The notes under the pieces: model-generated | The model's database searches: none | What the model was told of the DNA's origin: nothing | The model's input: only the letters and a program-made list of their open reading frames with translations | Shown: positions 26,301 through 39,708 of the stretch, one piece after another | Numbering within the stretch: the stretch's first letter is position 1 | Layout of the letters: each line of letters begins with the position of its first letter | From: Anseranas semipalmata | Lineage: Eukaryota; Chordata; Aves; Anseriformes; Anseranatidae | Reading direction: 5' to 3' | DNA: 64,000 bases | NCBI GenBank assembly: GCA_013399115.1 | Contig: VXAA01003315.1 | Coordinates: 514,197-578,196, forward strand | Position numbers and translations under genes: made by a program

Positions 26301-27951
26301 ATGTTTATGGAGAAATCATATTTATGGAGAAAGCAGCATTGTTCTGCTCAAATGTATTGGATGTTATTAAAGTCCAGAGCACACTTGAAGAACGCTATGC
26401 ATGTCTACATTTCAACCACTTCACTTCACAGTCGGATACCTCAATGCAAAACCACTTTATTCAGTAGTTTAAGCTGGTATGCCTAAATCTGACCTAAAAT
26501 GGTTGACCCACAAATGTATGGACTGTGAACCAAGGCAGGTCCACATGTTCTATTCTGCAGACTCTATTTTGGCAACATTCTTGTTGCCAAAATACACAGG
26601 AAGGGGGTTAAACTGCAACGAGATCTTATCTGCCAGAGCCCTTGGCTCAGCAGGAAGCATGGAACACCACAGGATTCTCTAAGACATGTGGGAAATCTCT
26701 ATTAAAAAAAAAAAATCTTACCACATCTAACCATTTGTGCTAACCATAGCACACTTACAACATGAGAAAGTGAAAACAAAAGGAGAAATTTGGAAGAGCT
26801 ACATTAGACCAAGCCTCTGTCCTTTCATCTGTCTTTGCCCATGGCAGTGCCAATGCCATACCCTCTAGCGATGGACAAATTTGTGGGTATTTCTCCCAGA
26901 GAAATACTGTTTGGTAGGTACACAGAGAGGAGTCTTGATGTCGCAGGCTGTAGATAAGTGTGCATGTATGGAGGAGTGGGGGAGCTGCAATAAACTTCAC
27001 AGATTGAGAGTTTAAGCACAGCTTCCTTACTAGAAAAATGTGTCATATTTCAACGGTATCCATTGTTGCAAACCACTGATGCAAGCCTTTTTCTTTTAAT
27101 TTTCAGGGGTAAACTTTAATTTACCCTTAAATCTTCTGCATTTTAAAGTAGGAATGGTTTAGAAGCTGTTTCTGTGGTGTGTTTTGAATAGAAGAGATGG
27201 GAAAAATCACTAGAAAAGTAATCCTCATCTTTTATATGCTTTTTATTTATCTTTGTGTTTTTCCTCAATCTTCTGACTCTAAAAAGCCTCATTACACACT
27301 TCATTAGCAGCTTTCTGAGGCCCTGTAGTGTAGTAGCATCCACTCAGAGTCTCTGAGGGGTGAAATTGGAGATTTACTGAGGAGAGTTTGAGGCCTAATT
27401 ACAAAGCCTTATCAACTAATAATGCAATCAGTGGGCCACTGGCACAGCGATAGTGTTCTTTGCTACAGTCAATAAGATCTGGGTTAGATTAGTCCACAGG
27501 GTTAAGAGGGAATGCTGATGAAGGGCAGCTAGTCATCTGGCTACCTAGGAGGCATTTTTATGGGGTCAGAAGAATGTCCCTATCCTTTCTTCCTCTGCAG
27601 AATAAAAGGAAATGCTCTTAAGCAGTGTAAGACACCTTGTTCTCTTAGAAGTAGCACAGTTGCCTTTCACCAGTGTCTTTTTGAAACCCAGGGAGTAATT
27701 GAACAAGATCTCCTGCCTTATTGTAGCGGATACCAGCTTTATGTTGTAGGGCTGAAACCTATTACCCAGGATTAGGGACAGAAAGGCAATTCTAAGGGTC
27801 TGAACAAAGTGCAGAGTCTTCTCAGGAATAAATCAGGCTTTTGTCAGAAAGATGCAATTATGCGATGGATTGTGGTGAAAATACAGTAAGATTCAGGTCA
27901 GTCTCACAAGCATAAATACTCAGACCGAAGAGAAAATATGTTCTTGTAGTT

Positions 27952-27985
27952 TTGTTCTTGTTGTTTTGTTTTGTTTTGTTTTTTA
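27952..27985. repeat. (TTTTG)n-like simple repeat
   Basis: TTG and TTTTG units form a short low-complexity tract. Confidence 0.75.
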
Positions 27986-28147
27986 TAGTAGGGTGCTTAT
28001 TCATCCCCGCTTTCAACAAAGATGTTACTTTCACTTTTCATTTGAAAAAAATGAGTCAAAAGCAGCTTTTCTCATTTGTTTAGTTTGTAGTAAAAAATCA
28101 ATGAAACTATGAAGTATGTGTGTAGAAACACTTCTCTGCTTCAGGCA

Positions 28148-28281
28148 AGGAGAAGAGAAAAAGCAGAAAGGAGGAAGCAAAAGGAAAAAAAAAAAGGAAA
28201 AACCAGAAATTGTGCATATTTCCATTTCTCCCAATTCTACTGTGTTTTGTTGTTGTTGTTTTTTCTTTTGTTTTGTTTTTC
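28148..28281. repeat. Purine-rich tract followed by T/G simple repeat
   Basis: An A/G-only stretch with an A11 run at about 28187 is followed, after unique sequence, by (TTG)n and (TTTTG)n units at 28243-28281. The lysine- and glutamate-rich frames through it are low-complexity artefacts. Confidence 0.7.
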
Positions 28282-28345
28282 AGAAATTACATAGTCTCAT
28301 TAATGTCCTAAATATCAGCATGAGAAAGTCACTTATTTGCTAAAG

Positions 28346-28425
28346 ACCTATTGGCTTCAATGGACTTACATGCGTGTTTAGCTTAAGCTCGTGCTCAGAT
28401 GCTTTACTGAGTCCTGATGCTCTGT
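28346..28425. repeat. Putative ancient amniote interspersed-repeat remnant
   Basis: The order TTGGCTTCAATGGACTTACA, a GCTTAAGCTCGTGCTCA-type segment and a GCTTTACTGAGTCCTGATG end resembles a common, highly diverged repeat of bird, crocodile and turtle genomes (CATTGACTTCAATGGGAC, then alternating GCTTAAG/CACGTGCTTAA, then GCTTTGCTGAATC). The call is from memory of that pattern. Family name and limits are not certain. Confidence 0.45.
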
Positions 28426-30182
28426 AGTTTACATTTGTTTTCCCTAGTTATGATTTTATGCATGTGTATATGTAGGTGTACAAAAAGCAAATAAAAAATA
28501 ACAAAGTGAAATAGCTTCCTGATAAAAATCATGAATATTTCAATTCCATAATGGGATTTAGGAACATACATCCAACATTTAAGTTCTTCTTATATCCTCA
28601 GATCCATTTACTGAACTGCTGCGTGGTGCTTTAAATGCCTCTAAGTTTTTGCTGTAGCATCTGCCTGAGTTTTGTTGTTGCTGACCAGTTTGCTGTCTAA
28701 TCTCCAGAGCAAGCTCAAAATAGGATGCTGGGACAAGACTTGTATGATTAGGTGTATGTGCACATCTGTCACCTCTTACAAACGGTAGCTTTGAGTTTAG
28801 ATTTCCCACATCAGACCTCATCAGACCTTTTTTATTACATCCAGATTTTGCAAGTTTTGGAGTACAGGTTTGATCGAACCTACATGCTCTGTATCTTTGC
28901 AAAGAGTGAGCAAACTATAAGACTGTTTAATTGTTCCAGATGATTTCCTCTCATTCTATTCTGATTTGTGTTGTACAAAATCCCTAAATACCTACTGGCA
29001 AGAAGGGTTCTCTCCCTCCAGTGATTAGTAGACATTTCATAAGGAGGGAAACAGCAGAGGGAAAGAGGGAAACTCCACCTCTTTCCTATCATATTCTTGT
29101 AATAAATCAAATGTTCGATATCTTTCAGACACCTTTTTAAAAAAGGCTATGGGTCAATGATGAAATATATAGACCTCTTAAAAATTTAATTTGGCCCAAA
29201 TTCTCATATCTATCACTGATCAAAAAAGAAGCTACTGTCTGGCAAAGATTAGAAAAGAAATTCTTCACTACAGATAAATTCTCCAGATTTATGTGTACAT
29301 TCAGTTTTTCAAAGAACCAGACTAACTGTGCTATTCCAAAGGGAGAATCAGACTTAATGTCTATACTCCGAGTTCTCCAATGGACTGCACGCAGGCACAT
29401 CTGTGCCACTATGCAGAGCTCTATTGACTTCAGCAGGGATCCACAGAGACGCAGTATGACTCGCAGCTGCTATACAATGGCACTGCTAGCTAAGCTTAAT
29501 CATTAGATTCTGGTCGATGAGTTATTTCATGTACCTACAAAGACATAGTTAAGATAGATCCAGATAGAGAAATGAATATCCATTGAAATGCAAATCTCTT
29601 GATGAAATAGGTTTTGATAACTTATGCTACCTTGCTAATCCTAATGCACCTGCCTTTTAGGTGCCCAAAATGAATTCTTTTTACAAATTTTATCTTTTTG
29701 TCCCAGAATGATACTTCTGAATTGCATGTACTGATTTAAACAGAAGTGATTGTACCTTCTTTAATGTTCCCATTCATTCTTAGATTTTTTGACAAATGCA
29801 GGAATGAGCATGCAAATATAACAGTGTGATTTTAGAATATTATGATTCCAGAAATTAATTCCATAGAAAATGGACTTTCTTTATATCCAATGCTTTCTTA
29901 ATAAAGCTGATAGGCCCTTTCAGAGTCAGAAGGTGACTTTCTTGCTGCAACTTTTAGGGGCCCAGGAAGATGTTAATTCACTTTTGGTACCTCCTTAACC
30001 CAGGGTTCACTGGTAGCTGAACGCTTGGTAGAGAACAGGTATTCTGGGCAGTGATCACTATTTTGAATGTATGTGAGTAGATCAAATAAGGGTCTTGGCA
30101 AGCTTACCACATTTGCTTCATTGTTGACATCATGTTCATACTTTTTTAAACAAAGGTATTAGGTTTATGACAAAGTATGATA

Positions 30183-30285
30183 TCACAGAATCACAGAACC
30201 ATTTAGGTTGGAAAAGACCTCCAAGATCACCTAGTCCAACCTATAGCCTAACACTACCAAGTCCTCCACTAAACCATGTCACACA
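30183..30285 (-). mobile_element. CR1 LINE 3' fragment, antisense to the gene
   Basis: The segment starts with the reversed CR1 tail octamers (TCACAGAATCACAGAA). It continues with TTTAGGTTGGAAAAGACCTC, CAAGATCACCTAGTCCAACC and a CACTACCAAGTCCTCCACTA segment, a CR1 tail form common in birds. It is truncated after about 100 bp. Confidence 0.9.
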
Positions 30286-33200
30286 TATCAATCACTCATT
30301 AGAAAATAATATACAGGCAGACAAAACACAAGAAAAAGTGTGACAGAGATCCCTTTCTCAGGACTCATATACCTCATGTTCCAACTGGGGTTGTCTTCAC
30401 TGTCAAGTAGTGCTGCCCAGCAATCTGAATTTGTTCGGAGAAGTTAGGGGTTTTTTTTTGTTTTGCTTGGACTCTGGCATAGTTATAAGCTGTAAGACCA
30501 AGTCAACCACTAAACCAAGCATTTCAGGGTGTCCTAAAAGTGAAACTATGTTGTTTTACTATCATATATACCTTTTGACCAAATGACCAGAAGATACGTT
30601 TTCTGCAGAACATCCATTTGTTATATAAGTCACAGTACAGTACTCTGTGCTGTAATTCCAGTTTACAGTAATGCTAGTCATAGAGCAATGACACAGGCTT
30701 CAGGAAACAAGCCACAAACAGTCCTGGGTGTTCATCAGCATCTGAACTCAGTGATGACAAAGCATGGGCTCAGCACTACACAAAGCGACAAACCAAGTGA
30801 GTTCTGCAAAGTACTGTGGTAAAGACCACAGCGGGAATGCCTCAAATCCCCCAGCACTACGTGCTGAAGTTGTTCTGCTGCTTCAGAGACTATACGTGGT
30901 TACACAGCTTTCCAAAAGTTAGGTAAAACACTGGAATTCAGGGAAAAGAACAAAGAAAGTGATTTACTGTGTATAAAGTAAAGTAAGCATTTTACTCCTT
31001 TTAAAAATAAAGTTAATAGAGGACAAAATAGATGGCTAAATAATAGATGGCTAAAGATGAGAAAATAAGAGTTCCCTTACCATTAGTTTGCTTGACTACA
31101 GTTATTGCATTAGCTTACATGACTGTCCTATTCATTAAAACATGTTCTAAATAGCTCTTCAGTTTTACAAGTATTCGTTACAATAAGGTAAGTGAGATAA
31201 GGAGATGTAGATATGCTCTTCCATGTCCTGAAATCTCTTGACAAACATCATCTAATGCTTTTTGATTACAATATAAGTAAACTTAAACTTCTTCCTACAT
31301 TTTACTGTTCTTATCTTTTTGAAGATGGCTACAAGAGATGGCAAAACACAGAAGGAAATTTATTTTCTGGAGTCAGGAAAGTCAAAAAGTCATCCTTCTT
31401 TCTTTTCTTTTTTAGCATATCTTGTGACTTGTAGGGCTAAAGTAACAGTTATCTTCCAGCAATTATTTTCCCCCACTCTGCTCTTAAAGTTCAGCCTTGG
31501 TGAGGTGTGGGCAAGTACTGTTAGTTTCTACATGAAGAAGGGGTTTGTGCTTTTGTGGAAACCCATATCCCCAGTGAGAGACTGGGATTAGCTGGCTCTG
31601 CTGACACATAGGGGTCTTAAGGGTACTTTGGAATCTGCAGAGGACAGAAGGAGGAAAAATAGCTAAATATTGGCTTCTGTGATGGTGTTTTGGAAGCTCT
31701 TGAACAGAACAACTGTGAGCTGGAAATTGAGAGGAGTCCAGGGAGCAGGAAGGATTAGGATCTGGGTTGGTCAAGAATAAAGGAGAGCTGGACGTGCAGT
31801 TTTTGGTAAATATGAGCTCTGGAGCTGGAGGAAGGTGCAGCTTTCAGGTAGGAGCAGCAGGGCATATGAGGTCTGGGTACAGAGGCCTGAGTCTTTGCAG
31901 ACTAGAGGAATGCAAGAAAAGGGAGGCTGTGATGCAAGACTCCTAGAAACTTCTAAACGGGGGCTCTTCTTTGGGCTTCTGTCTCTTCCCTTATTCTTCA
32001 CCTTTTTTTTGCTGTTGGAATATGCAACCTAACCTCTTTCTCATTCACTCTATATCAGGGTGATATACTATCCCGGATAGGCATGCCATGCTGTAGTTTG
32101 CTTTCTGTGGTTATAATACAGCAGTTTGTCTTCCCTGAATATACTCATGCAATCTGCTGAGTACTGAAAGTGCTGCTGCACATTTGGCTGTCTTCACTGG
32201 GATTCCTAAAACTTTCCTCTTAGAGGTTCTCAAGAGCTGAAAGGTCATTACATGGGACTGCCTTATTCCCAAAAGTTTCTTGAGGCTTTGAGTCTTGCTT
32301 GCAGCTAAGAGACATCTCACTAAAGATCTCCTAGCCATTGTGGACTTCCTCTGAAGCCAGTGGAAAAGAGAAAGCAAGCCTTGAGGGCAAAAAAGCTTTT
32401 AAAGGGCAATCCATTTCTAAGAACTTGTATGTTTTGGAAAGCAAGTGGAAGGAGGACGGACATACCAATTTAATTTTTCCTATTAGTCCCATCCCCTTCT
32501 TCCCTTTCCATAGTACTGAACTTTGCAGTCACCTATTTGATGTTAAGGTGTGCATTTGTTTCGTGGTGCTGGAGATGAACAGTCAAACCATTTCATGTGC
32601 TCATGCTTGTCTTCATCAGGGATCAGCTGAGATGTAACACCATCTACTACGGAGTATAATATAAAATAAAATTATTTTCTTTTATTGAAGTTGATAGAGC
32701 TGTGGTATTTTGGAAATGAAGGTTACAAATTTTGTTCCTGAGCTTATAGATAGAGTGGATGCCATTAAGTGGCAGCTTTTATGTGGTATGTATTTGTAGC
32801 ATTATTGACAAGCATGAAAGTTCCTTGAGCAATGATAATGATAAGGGATAATGCATAATGATATTTGAAGGCAAATTTCTTTATGTAACTTTTGAGTCTG
32901 TAACATTTTGTTTCTGGATCATGGTTACAGCACAACCATAATTTTTACCATGCATTGAGACATTTATCCTAGAGGATTAATTTGAGTGTATATCTTAGAA
33001 ATGAAAACTAATCACTTCTTTTTATCAGAAAAGAATTCAAAGTATTAATTGAATGGATGTGAAATTGCTTTTACAGCCTAACACATGTAACATTTCTTTT
33101 ATTTTGCTACAGTCCTATGAATAAATTACCCTCCTCTGATAAATGAAAAATTATTTAACTATCAGGTAATGTCCAAACTCATCCATCAAAACTCAGCTGC

Positions 33201-35691
33201 TTAGCAGGAGCATGGTATATTGGGCTTATTCCTCTAATAAATTATCGCTGTAGAAATTGTTGGTTGTATTTAATGATAGCAATACCTCACAAGGAACAGG
33301 TATCTCCGTAATGAAATACTATGTTGTTGAGCATTACTTAGCAAAGGAGCCAGTTTAATTAATTTTTTAAGCAGTTTATAGAATAATTATTAATTTATAG
33401 TTTAATTCTATTGACTCTTTCTTTTCTTAATGTGGCCCGTGTTTTAATGAAAAAAACTCAGATACCTCTTTCACAAACTGCTTCTGAACTCAGAAGATTT
33501 TACCACCTGATGACAAGTAGAGAGTCCAGAGACCACTCCTCTAACTATTTCGAAAAATACTAAATTAACAATACCAGACAGATTTAGTAAAACATATGCA
33601 AAGAAGTGGGATGATACAAAGCAGGTGACAATCATCAGCCTGCTATCTATAGAGGAAAGGAGGTTTAGTTACATCCAGCAACTAAATATAGATAGGGAGG
33701 CTCTACATCACTTTGCCTAATCTATTATATTTGTCTTCATACCTATGGGAACAAAACAATGTGGCTACAGTTCTTATTTTCATCCTCTAAAACCGAATTA
33801 GACCCACTATCAGAGAGCTATCTTAATCTGCAAATCACGTTGACAGTAATGATTTAATTAACCTATGTTCAGATGCATGCATCAATTGCACGCATTTTCA
33901 TTTTGGTTTTAGCGGTTATAGCATAGTTTCTACATAGTTTACCTCTGTCTTGAGGTTACAGAGATATTCTATGGAAGGCATCGAATAAAGGCAGGAAGTA
34001 AAAAATCTGTCCCCTCCAGGGAAATTTCTTAAGAATTAAAAAAAAAAAAAAAAAAAGTTTGCGTTGCATGAAATTAATGTCTTTTTTTTTCTTTGAAGAA
34101 CAAGAAGAAAAAGGCAGCGTATCTTAGAGAAGCAGATAGCCCAGCTGATGCACTGAGGAATTAAAGCTATGTCTGTATTGACCTTGAAATGACCAAGGCA
34201 GGGGGATAGGGACCAAGTCATGGAAGTGCTTGAGAATAGATCTCCCAAGTGTAAGGTCAGGGGGTCTATCATCCCATCTGCTCTTGCAGATGGAGATGTG
34301 AGGGACATCGGGTTGTCTCACATGCTTGACATCAAAGGATACAGCCACACCAGGAGATGCAGCTCAACACTACTTGCTGCTTTAGTCAGCACCATGATAC
34401 AGGGCCTGAGATTCCTCCCTGAGTGCTCCTCATGGATCGCTTCCAGCCCAGCCCAGACTCAAGTTTGTGACCACTTAGCAAGGAAGGCTGACGAGTCCTT
34501 CCTCAAGCACTGGCCTGTGGTCATACTCAATGTTTCATAAGTATAAGAAGCGAGGTCATGGTTTGTGCCTCACTTTGCACCAGGAATGGAACTTGTTGCT
34601 TTCTCATTTGCTGAGTGGTCTGGTCCTTCCAGAGAAGAAACTTGCCCTTTCATGGGGAAATTCCCAACAGCCCTGGCACATCTCACAGCCACTGCTGCAC
34701 TGACTCTGCCAACTTGGCCTGAAATAACTGTATTGCCAATACTGATAGACATTTAACTGGCGCAAAGCCATTTTTCACAGAAACTACGTTTTTGTTAAAG
34801 CTACCTTAATAAATAAAATAAATATAAGAACTGCCTCTTTACCAAATGAAACCCCAAATTTTCTGAAATATTTATTAATTTGCACTGCTGTTTAGGGAGG
34901 AGCAACACATGACTCTTAAAACATTATTTTCAGAGGTTCTGAGAACTCTGGTAAACCTTATTCATAACTTTCAATTTTTTTTTAAATTCTGTATTCAAAG
35001 CAAAGTACAGTTCTTTTCTCAGGCTTCTTTTATTTTCCTGGAATGATAAATAATCAATATATTTGATTGAGACTAACATAACCCTGTAGCAAAAGCATAC
35101 TGAAAGGGGCTCAGCATGGTGTTAGGGTCCCAGTCCTTTAAACTGGGAGATGTGTTGTAAGAAAAGCATTTCTAGAGCTTTGTGCAGGTGCTCTGAGTAC
35201 CTTATTAATCTTTTTCTTTTTAACTAAACACAAGATATGTTGATCTTTTGCTAAAATATATCAATCCTTTGAAGATAAAAGGTCTCTTGATGCCTAACAC
35301 GTTGTTGAAGAACAAATGACAAGTAACAGATTTTATCTATGAAGAAACATTTTGGGTTAGTTTGGTTTATGCTTTAGCTCTGCTTCTTATTCCTGTTGAC
35401 CTAGACATTCTCTTTTAGGAAAGTTCAACATTAATAGCCAGGAGGATTGATGATGTTTAAATACAGTAAAGGTACTTAAAATTTCATAGCATCTAGGTAG
35501 CGGAGCTGCAGACAGATTCTCTGCTTGTGTTAAGGTGTTTGACTACATATCTGTGATGCTTTATATAGACAGAGATTTTTGACTCCGGGGAATGGATTTG
35601 TGAGTCTCAACAAATTACTGTCTTTAGTGTCCTAATTGATTCCATCTGTAGTTTTACACCCTTTCCTTTTTTCTTCCTCTTTCCTTTGTAG

Positions 35692-35839
35692 TCAGAGCTA
35701 CCTTCAAACTGCAAGTGACGTGCCTGGGGGTCACAACCTGGATCCCTCTGCAAACTACAATTCCCCAAAGTTTCGCTCAAGGAATCAGAGCTATATGAGA
35801 GCAGTGAGCACACTCAGTCAGGCCAGCTGTGTTAGTCAG
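35692..35839 (+). CDS. DLGAP2: DLGAP2 coding exon: further guanylate-kinase-binding repeats
   Basis: The exon is 148 nt: one base completing the split codon (aa|t, Asn405), then 49 codons, ending at donor AG|GTGGGA. NQSYLQTASDV at 405-415 is a degenerate repeat. FRSRNQSYMRAVSTLS at 432-447 is a full family repeat with the Ser-Tyr pair expected to contact the PSD-95 guanylate-kinase domain after phosphorylation. The exon ends QASCVSQ, which joins in phase 0 to MSEAEVNGQF in the next exon. The intron-read extension after CVSQ carries no family residues, which supports the splice. The +4 and +6 donor positions are weaker than consensus. Confidence 0.95.
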
Positions 35840-38800
35840 GTGGGAAATTCTTGTTACAACTTTTCTTATAGGTTAATCACAGATGCAAGAGTTGTTACTA
35901 GTGGATGGTTTTAGTTTGTTTGTTTCTTTGTTTTAACTAATATCAAACTGAGGATGTGAATTGTCAAAGTATTTCAGTTTTAAAGAATTTTACCCATGTT
36001 TGTAATTTCAAGAAACATATTGAATGCTAGAAGCAAAGGGACACTGTAACACAATATTTTCCATTTATTTTTTTCAGAAAAAATGTAAGTACTCGTATTT
36101 TAATTGTCAGTCTATATTAAATATATGAATGTTAAGAAGATTCAAAGTGAGCATAGGGGGCACGCTCCCACAATACTTATTGTCTGAAAAAAATGTATTC
36201 TGATTTCAGTAAACGTGGGTTGCTAGATTAAGATATTGATTAATATTTTTTGGAGCGTAATTATTCATCTCTAAACTCAATCCCTTCAATCTTCTTGGGT
36301 GAAAGAATAAGTCTAATCAATTATTCTGTGTACAGGGACTTCTGAAAAGAGACATTTTTCATCCTGCTGTTTTTACGTTTGTTATTTAGTACTAATTCAT
36401 GTTGAAGTGAGATCTGAATCAGGCCTGAAGTACAAACAGCCTTATGAAGTATGTGAATGTTCTGTTTAACAGAGCACTTTACACAAAATTTCCAATGTTT
36501 ATAATGTTCATTGGTCATGACATTTCTTCCCTGTGTTGCTTCATGACAGTAGGACCCTGCTCTCTTCTCAGACATGTACTTTATTTTTCTTTGAGCATTT
36601 AGTGGGGGCACCTAAGGGTATAGTAGCTAATTATGTGCAATGCTTATGTTTAAAAAAAAAATCTTTTAAAGCAATTTTTGTATTCATTCACATTCAATTT
36701 GTATTACATGGCTATTCAGGCCTAGATTCAGCTCATCTAACTTGAGGCTTTTAACTGAGGCAACAACTAGAGCTTCCTCTGTAGTTAATGGAGTGAGAGA
36801 GTTTCTTCCAGGACAATGCACATCCTAAGTGGGCTGAGAAGTGCTTGTCAGTCTCCACTGACTGTAGAACATTGGGAGGTACTAGTTGCCTGACAAATGC
36901 CCCTCAGTCAAGTTCCTTAATTTTTGTGGGATAAATCTAACTATAATCTTGTAAAGTACAAATCAGAATTAGAAACAGCCAGTCAGTCATTTTCCAAACC
37001 TTTCATTATTTTTCATAGCTCCTTTGTGAAACCTGTCCCCATTGTTTTCATCCCTTGGTTTTCATTACCCTGGTTTGGTTATTTTCTGTTTTTTTGTTTG
37101 TTTGTTTGTTTGTTTGTTTGTTTTTTACAGTCTGTTTTTGAGAAAATTTGACAAGAAATAGATCCTGCATTCAAAGCAAATGCTGTTGGCTGTCACCTAA
37201 GAAAACGCCATAATACAGAACTAGTCTAACACCTTCTGCCTTTTTGACCATTTTTATGCATGGATATGTTCACTGAGCTGTCCATAATGACTAACTGGTT
37301 TTAGCAGTGGTTCAAATTCTTCATTCCAATGCTCATTACCTGCAAAGATGTCCACAATAGATTTCATTTGCAGTTAGATTGCTCAATTGGCCAGATTAAT
37401 TAAGTCCCGCCAGATATACTTCCTTACTTTCTTTTTCAGTCTTCAGTAACCCACATAATTTTGTGTCAACCACATACTTTCTACCTCACTTTCCAGCTGT
37501 TTCAAGATCAGTAATAAATGCATTTAGTAGATACTACATGATGTAAATGCATTAAAATAACAAGTTCTGAACCTTTGCTGTCTCCTGTTCCTTTTCCATG
37601 ACACTATCACCTTCCTGTCCCATCTACAAAAGAGCAATTTGTATGATTTGTGATATTTTTTTAATGTCTTTTTTTTCATGAGATCCTTCTTTTTTCACTC
37701 TTGACCAAGGATACAGTCAAGAAAGATGCTGGATTCCGTAGTATATATTTCTAATTTAAGTTTTAAAACTTTTATTTTTCTACTGTCAGTGACCTTAGTT
37801 TGAAAGAAGTGGTTAGGACTTACTGTGTTTATGGACTACATTACCATAAATTTCCTGATCAATGATATATGCAAAATATTTCAGAGTAAATTTTTTTTTA
37901 AATCTTTTTGAGATTGCATTAATCTACTTAACTTTATTAGACGCAAATTTTATGAAGGGTAATGTAATTCCTTTCAGAGAAGATTTAGTAGCCAAAATGT
38001 CTTACATGAAATTAAAATATCAGTTATTCATTATCATCAGAAGTTCTGTATGAAATTTCCATTTACTTAATCAAAATCCTAAAACATTTGAAACATTTGC
38101 ACTCACTCTATTTCCATAATGAATAATGTGCTAGGAACAGTAATAATGAAAAATGCACTTAGCACCCATATAGAAAAAGTAACATCAACCGGATGTGCTG
38201 TTTAGTGACACTACTAATTTCACTTGGTATTTACACTGATTCTGATTTCTAGCACTCTCTTTTCAAAAAATTGTTATCAGGAGGAGATATCAGGAGTTCA
38301 TGTGTTTGTCTGTCCAGTGTTTAGCTTCCTATCTGGTTTTGGATAAACATAGTTTTGAATTATGTTTATTAGAGATAGTCAGGGATGACTTCAGAGAACC
38401 AGTTAAAAATGATCTGGGTAGAATTTAGGCATGCATCTTCGCAACTGCAATACACAGTTTCCTACAAAGAGGTTCCCTAATCCAGACCAGCCTGACTAAA
38501 CTCTCTTAATCATGAAAGCTACCTAAGAATGTACAGTTTTGTCTCACACCCAACCTGCAGGGTCAGCAGGTAGATGCTGGCTTCTGTCTGAGCCCTGAGA
38601 GGAGCTGGAGGGTGGTGCTGAAACCTCCCAAAGGGCCAACCTGGTAGGGGTGTCACGGCACATCTAGTGTGCTCTGACAGGCAGGGTTCCTCAGCAAACG
38701 TGGTGGTAGAAGTGTCAGACTTAAAATAATGCTGCTGGAGGAAAGGCAGCAGTAGTGGCGGCATCTCGTTTTTACACAGTAGTCGAATGGCTCACAGTTA

Positions 38801-39488
38801 ACCAAGAAATGAGGGTTTAGTTTAGGGCCCTTCTCACCTGAAGGTGGTCCAAGCATTACTTTCTCATCTGACCACTTTTCACACTATTTCAAAGAATGGC
38901 TATTCTTTCACATGCTTCACTGGGCACAACTCTAGATGCAATACCTCTCAAACCTTTCAGAAGCATCACCTCCTCTGAACTCGCAGAACTTCAAGTATGA
39001 GGTACTTCCCTGAGCTTCTTTGTAATGAGAAGAAGAGAACAACCTGCTGCACAGGTTGAATGCCCACACGAGTCATAACCTTGCTGATAAGTGAGGAGCC
39101 TAGGCAATCCACCCTCACCTTCTGGGGACTAATATTAGTGTAGCTAATTTCTGTTCTCCAGTGCTGGCAGAACATGGATTTCTGTCAGCACATAGTGATC
39201 TTAGATTTGTTGTTTACCATTAGATCATGTATTTATAGTCTTCTGAATATGCCAAAAGATATTAATTGTACAGTTAATTGTATGACATGTGTGATGTACT
39301 TACTATATACAAATAAACAGCTGATGTAAGTTAAAAAAATGTGAATGTGATCAGAAGGGATTACTAAATTTTAACTATTTGCTAAAACAGTTCTTCATCA
39401 ATGTACAGGTGTCCATTTGAGATGTTGAGGCCGTGATGATCACAAAAAAGCAAGTCAAAAATCAAATGCATTGTTGTTGTTTATTCAG
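35840..39488 (+). other. DLGAP2: DLGAP2 intron, 3.6 kb
   Basis: This phase 0 intron runs from donor GTGGGA to acceptor ttattcag ending at 39488. A (TTTG)n repeat lies at about 37089-37127. A GC-richer stretch at about 38550-38770 has no supportable exon. No transposon was recognised with confidence. Confidence 0.9.
37089..37127. repeat. (TTTG)n microsatellite
   Basis: About seven TTTG units run into T6 and then ACAG. This fortuitously looks like a polypyrimidine tract plus 3' splice site, but no family-like exon follows. Confidence 0.85.
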
Positions 39489-39708
39489 ATGAGTGAAGCA
39501 GAGGTTAATGGGCAATTTGAATCGGTGTGTGAATCAGTGTTTAGTGAAGTTGAAGCACAGGCAATGGATGCCCTTGACCTCCCTGGATGTTTCCGAACAA
39601 GAAGCCACAGTTACTTGCGTGCCATTCAGGCAGGCTATTCCCAAGATGATGAATGTATACCTGCGATGGCATCTTCCAACATCACCTCAACTATCAGGTC
39701 AACCACAG
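39489..39708 (+). CDS. DLGAP2: DLGAP2 coding exon: last guanylate-kinase-binding repeat
   Basis: The exon is 220 nt: 73 codons plus one base of a split codon. It starts MSEAEVNGQFESVCESVFSE, a segment well conserved among DLGAP proteins, followed by AMDALDLPGCF. FRTRSHSYLRAIQAGYS at 489-505 (from Met 2641) is the final 14-residue guanylate-kinase-binding repeat, followed by the QDDEC acidic motif and an ITSTIRST linker. The acceptor is ttattcag and the donor is AG|GTAAGC. The initial ATG falls exactly at the exon border and is an internal methionine, because the preceding exon ends in phase 0 and reads into it. Confidence 0.95.

Larger units (their letters stand above)
20386..35691 (+). other. 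DLGAP2: DLGAP2 intron, 15.3 kb
   Basis: This phase 2 intron runs from donor GTGAGT to a strong polypyrimidine tract and acceptor (ctttcctttgtag) ending at 35691. It holds a minus-strand CR1 fragment near 30183, an older repeat remnant near 28346, purine-rich and T/G-rich low-complexity tracts near 27950-28280, and an A18 run at about 34038. GC-richer patches at 22040-22330 and 24480-24720 show no supportable exon. No RNA gene was seen. Confidence 0.9.

Noticed and set aside
34036..34540. Overlapping open frames on both strands
   Set aside because: No recognisable protein; one frame ends in a poly-Phe run from the T-rich tract. No pseudogene parent recognised.
37089..37140. Pyrimidine tract plus CAG as a 3' splice site
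   Set aside because: It is a TTTG microsatellite ending by chance in ACAG; the downstream frame has no family similarity and soon stops.
39471..39488. ATG at 39471 as a start upstream of the exon at 39489
   Set aside because: The residues up to 39488 lie in the acceptor region; family similarity starts exactly at MSEAEVNG.
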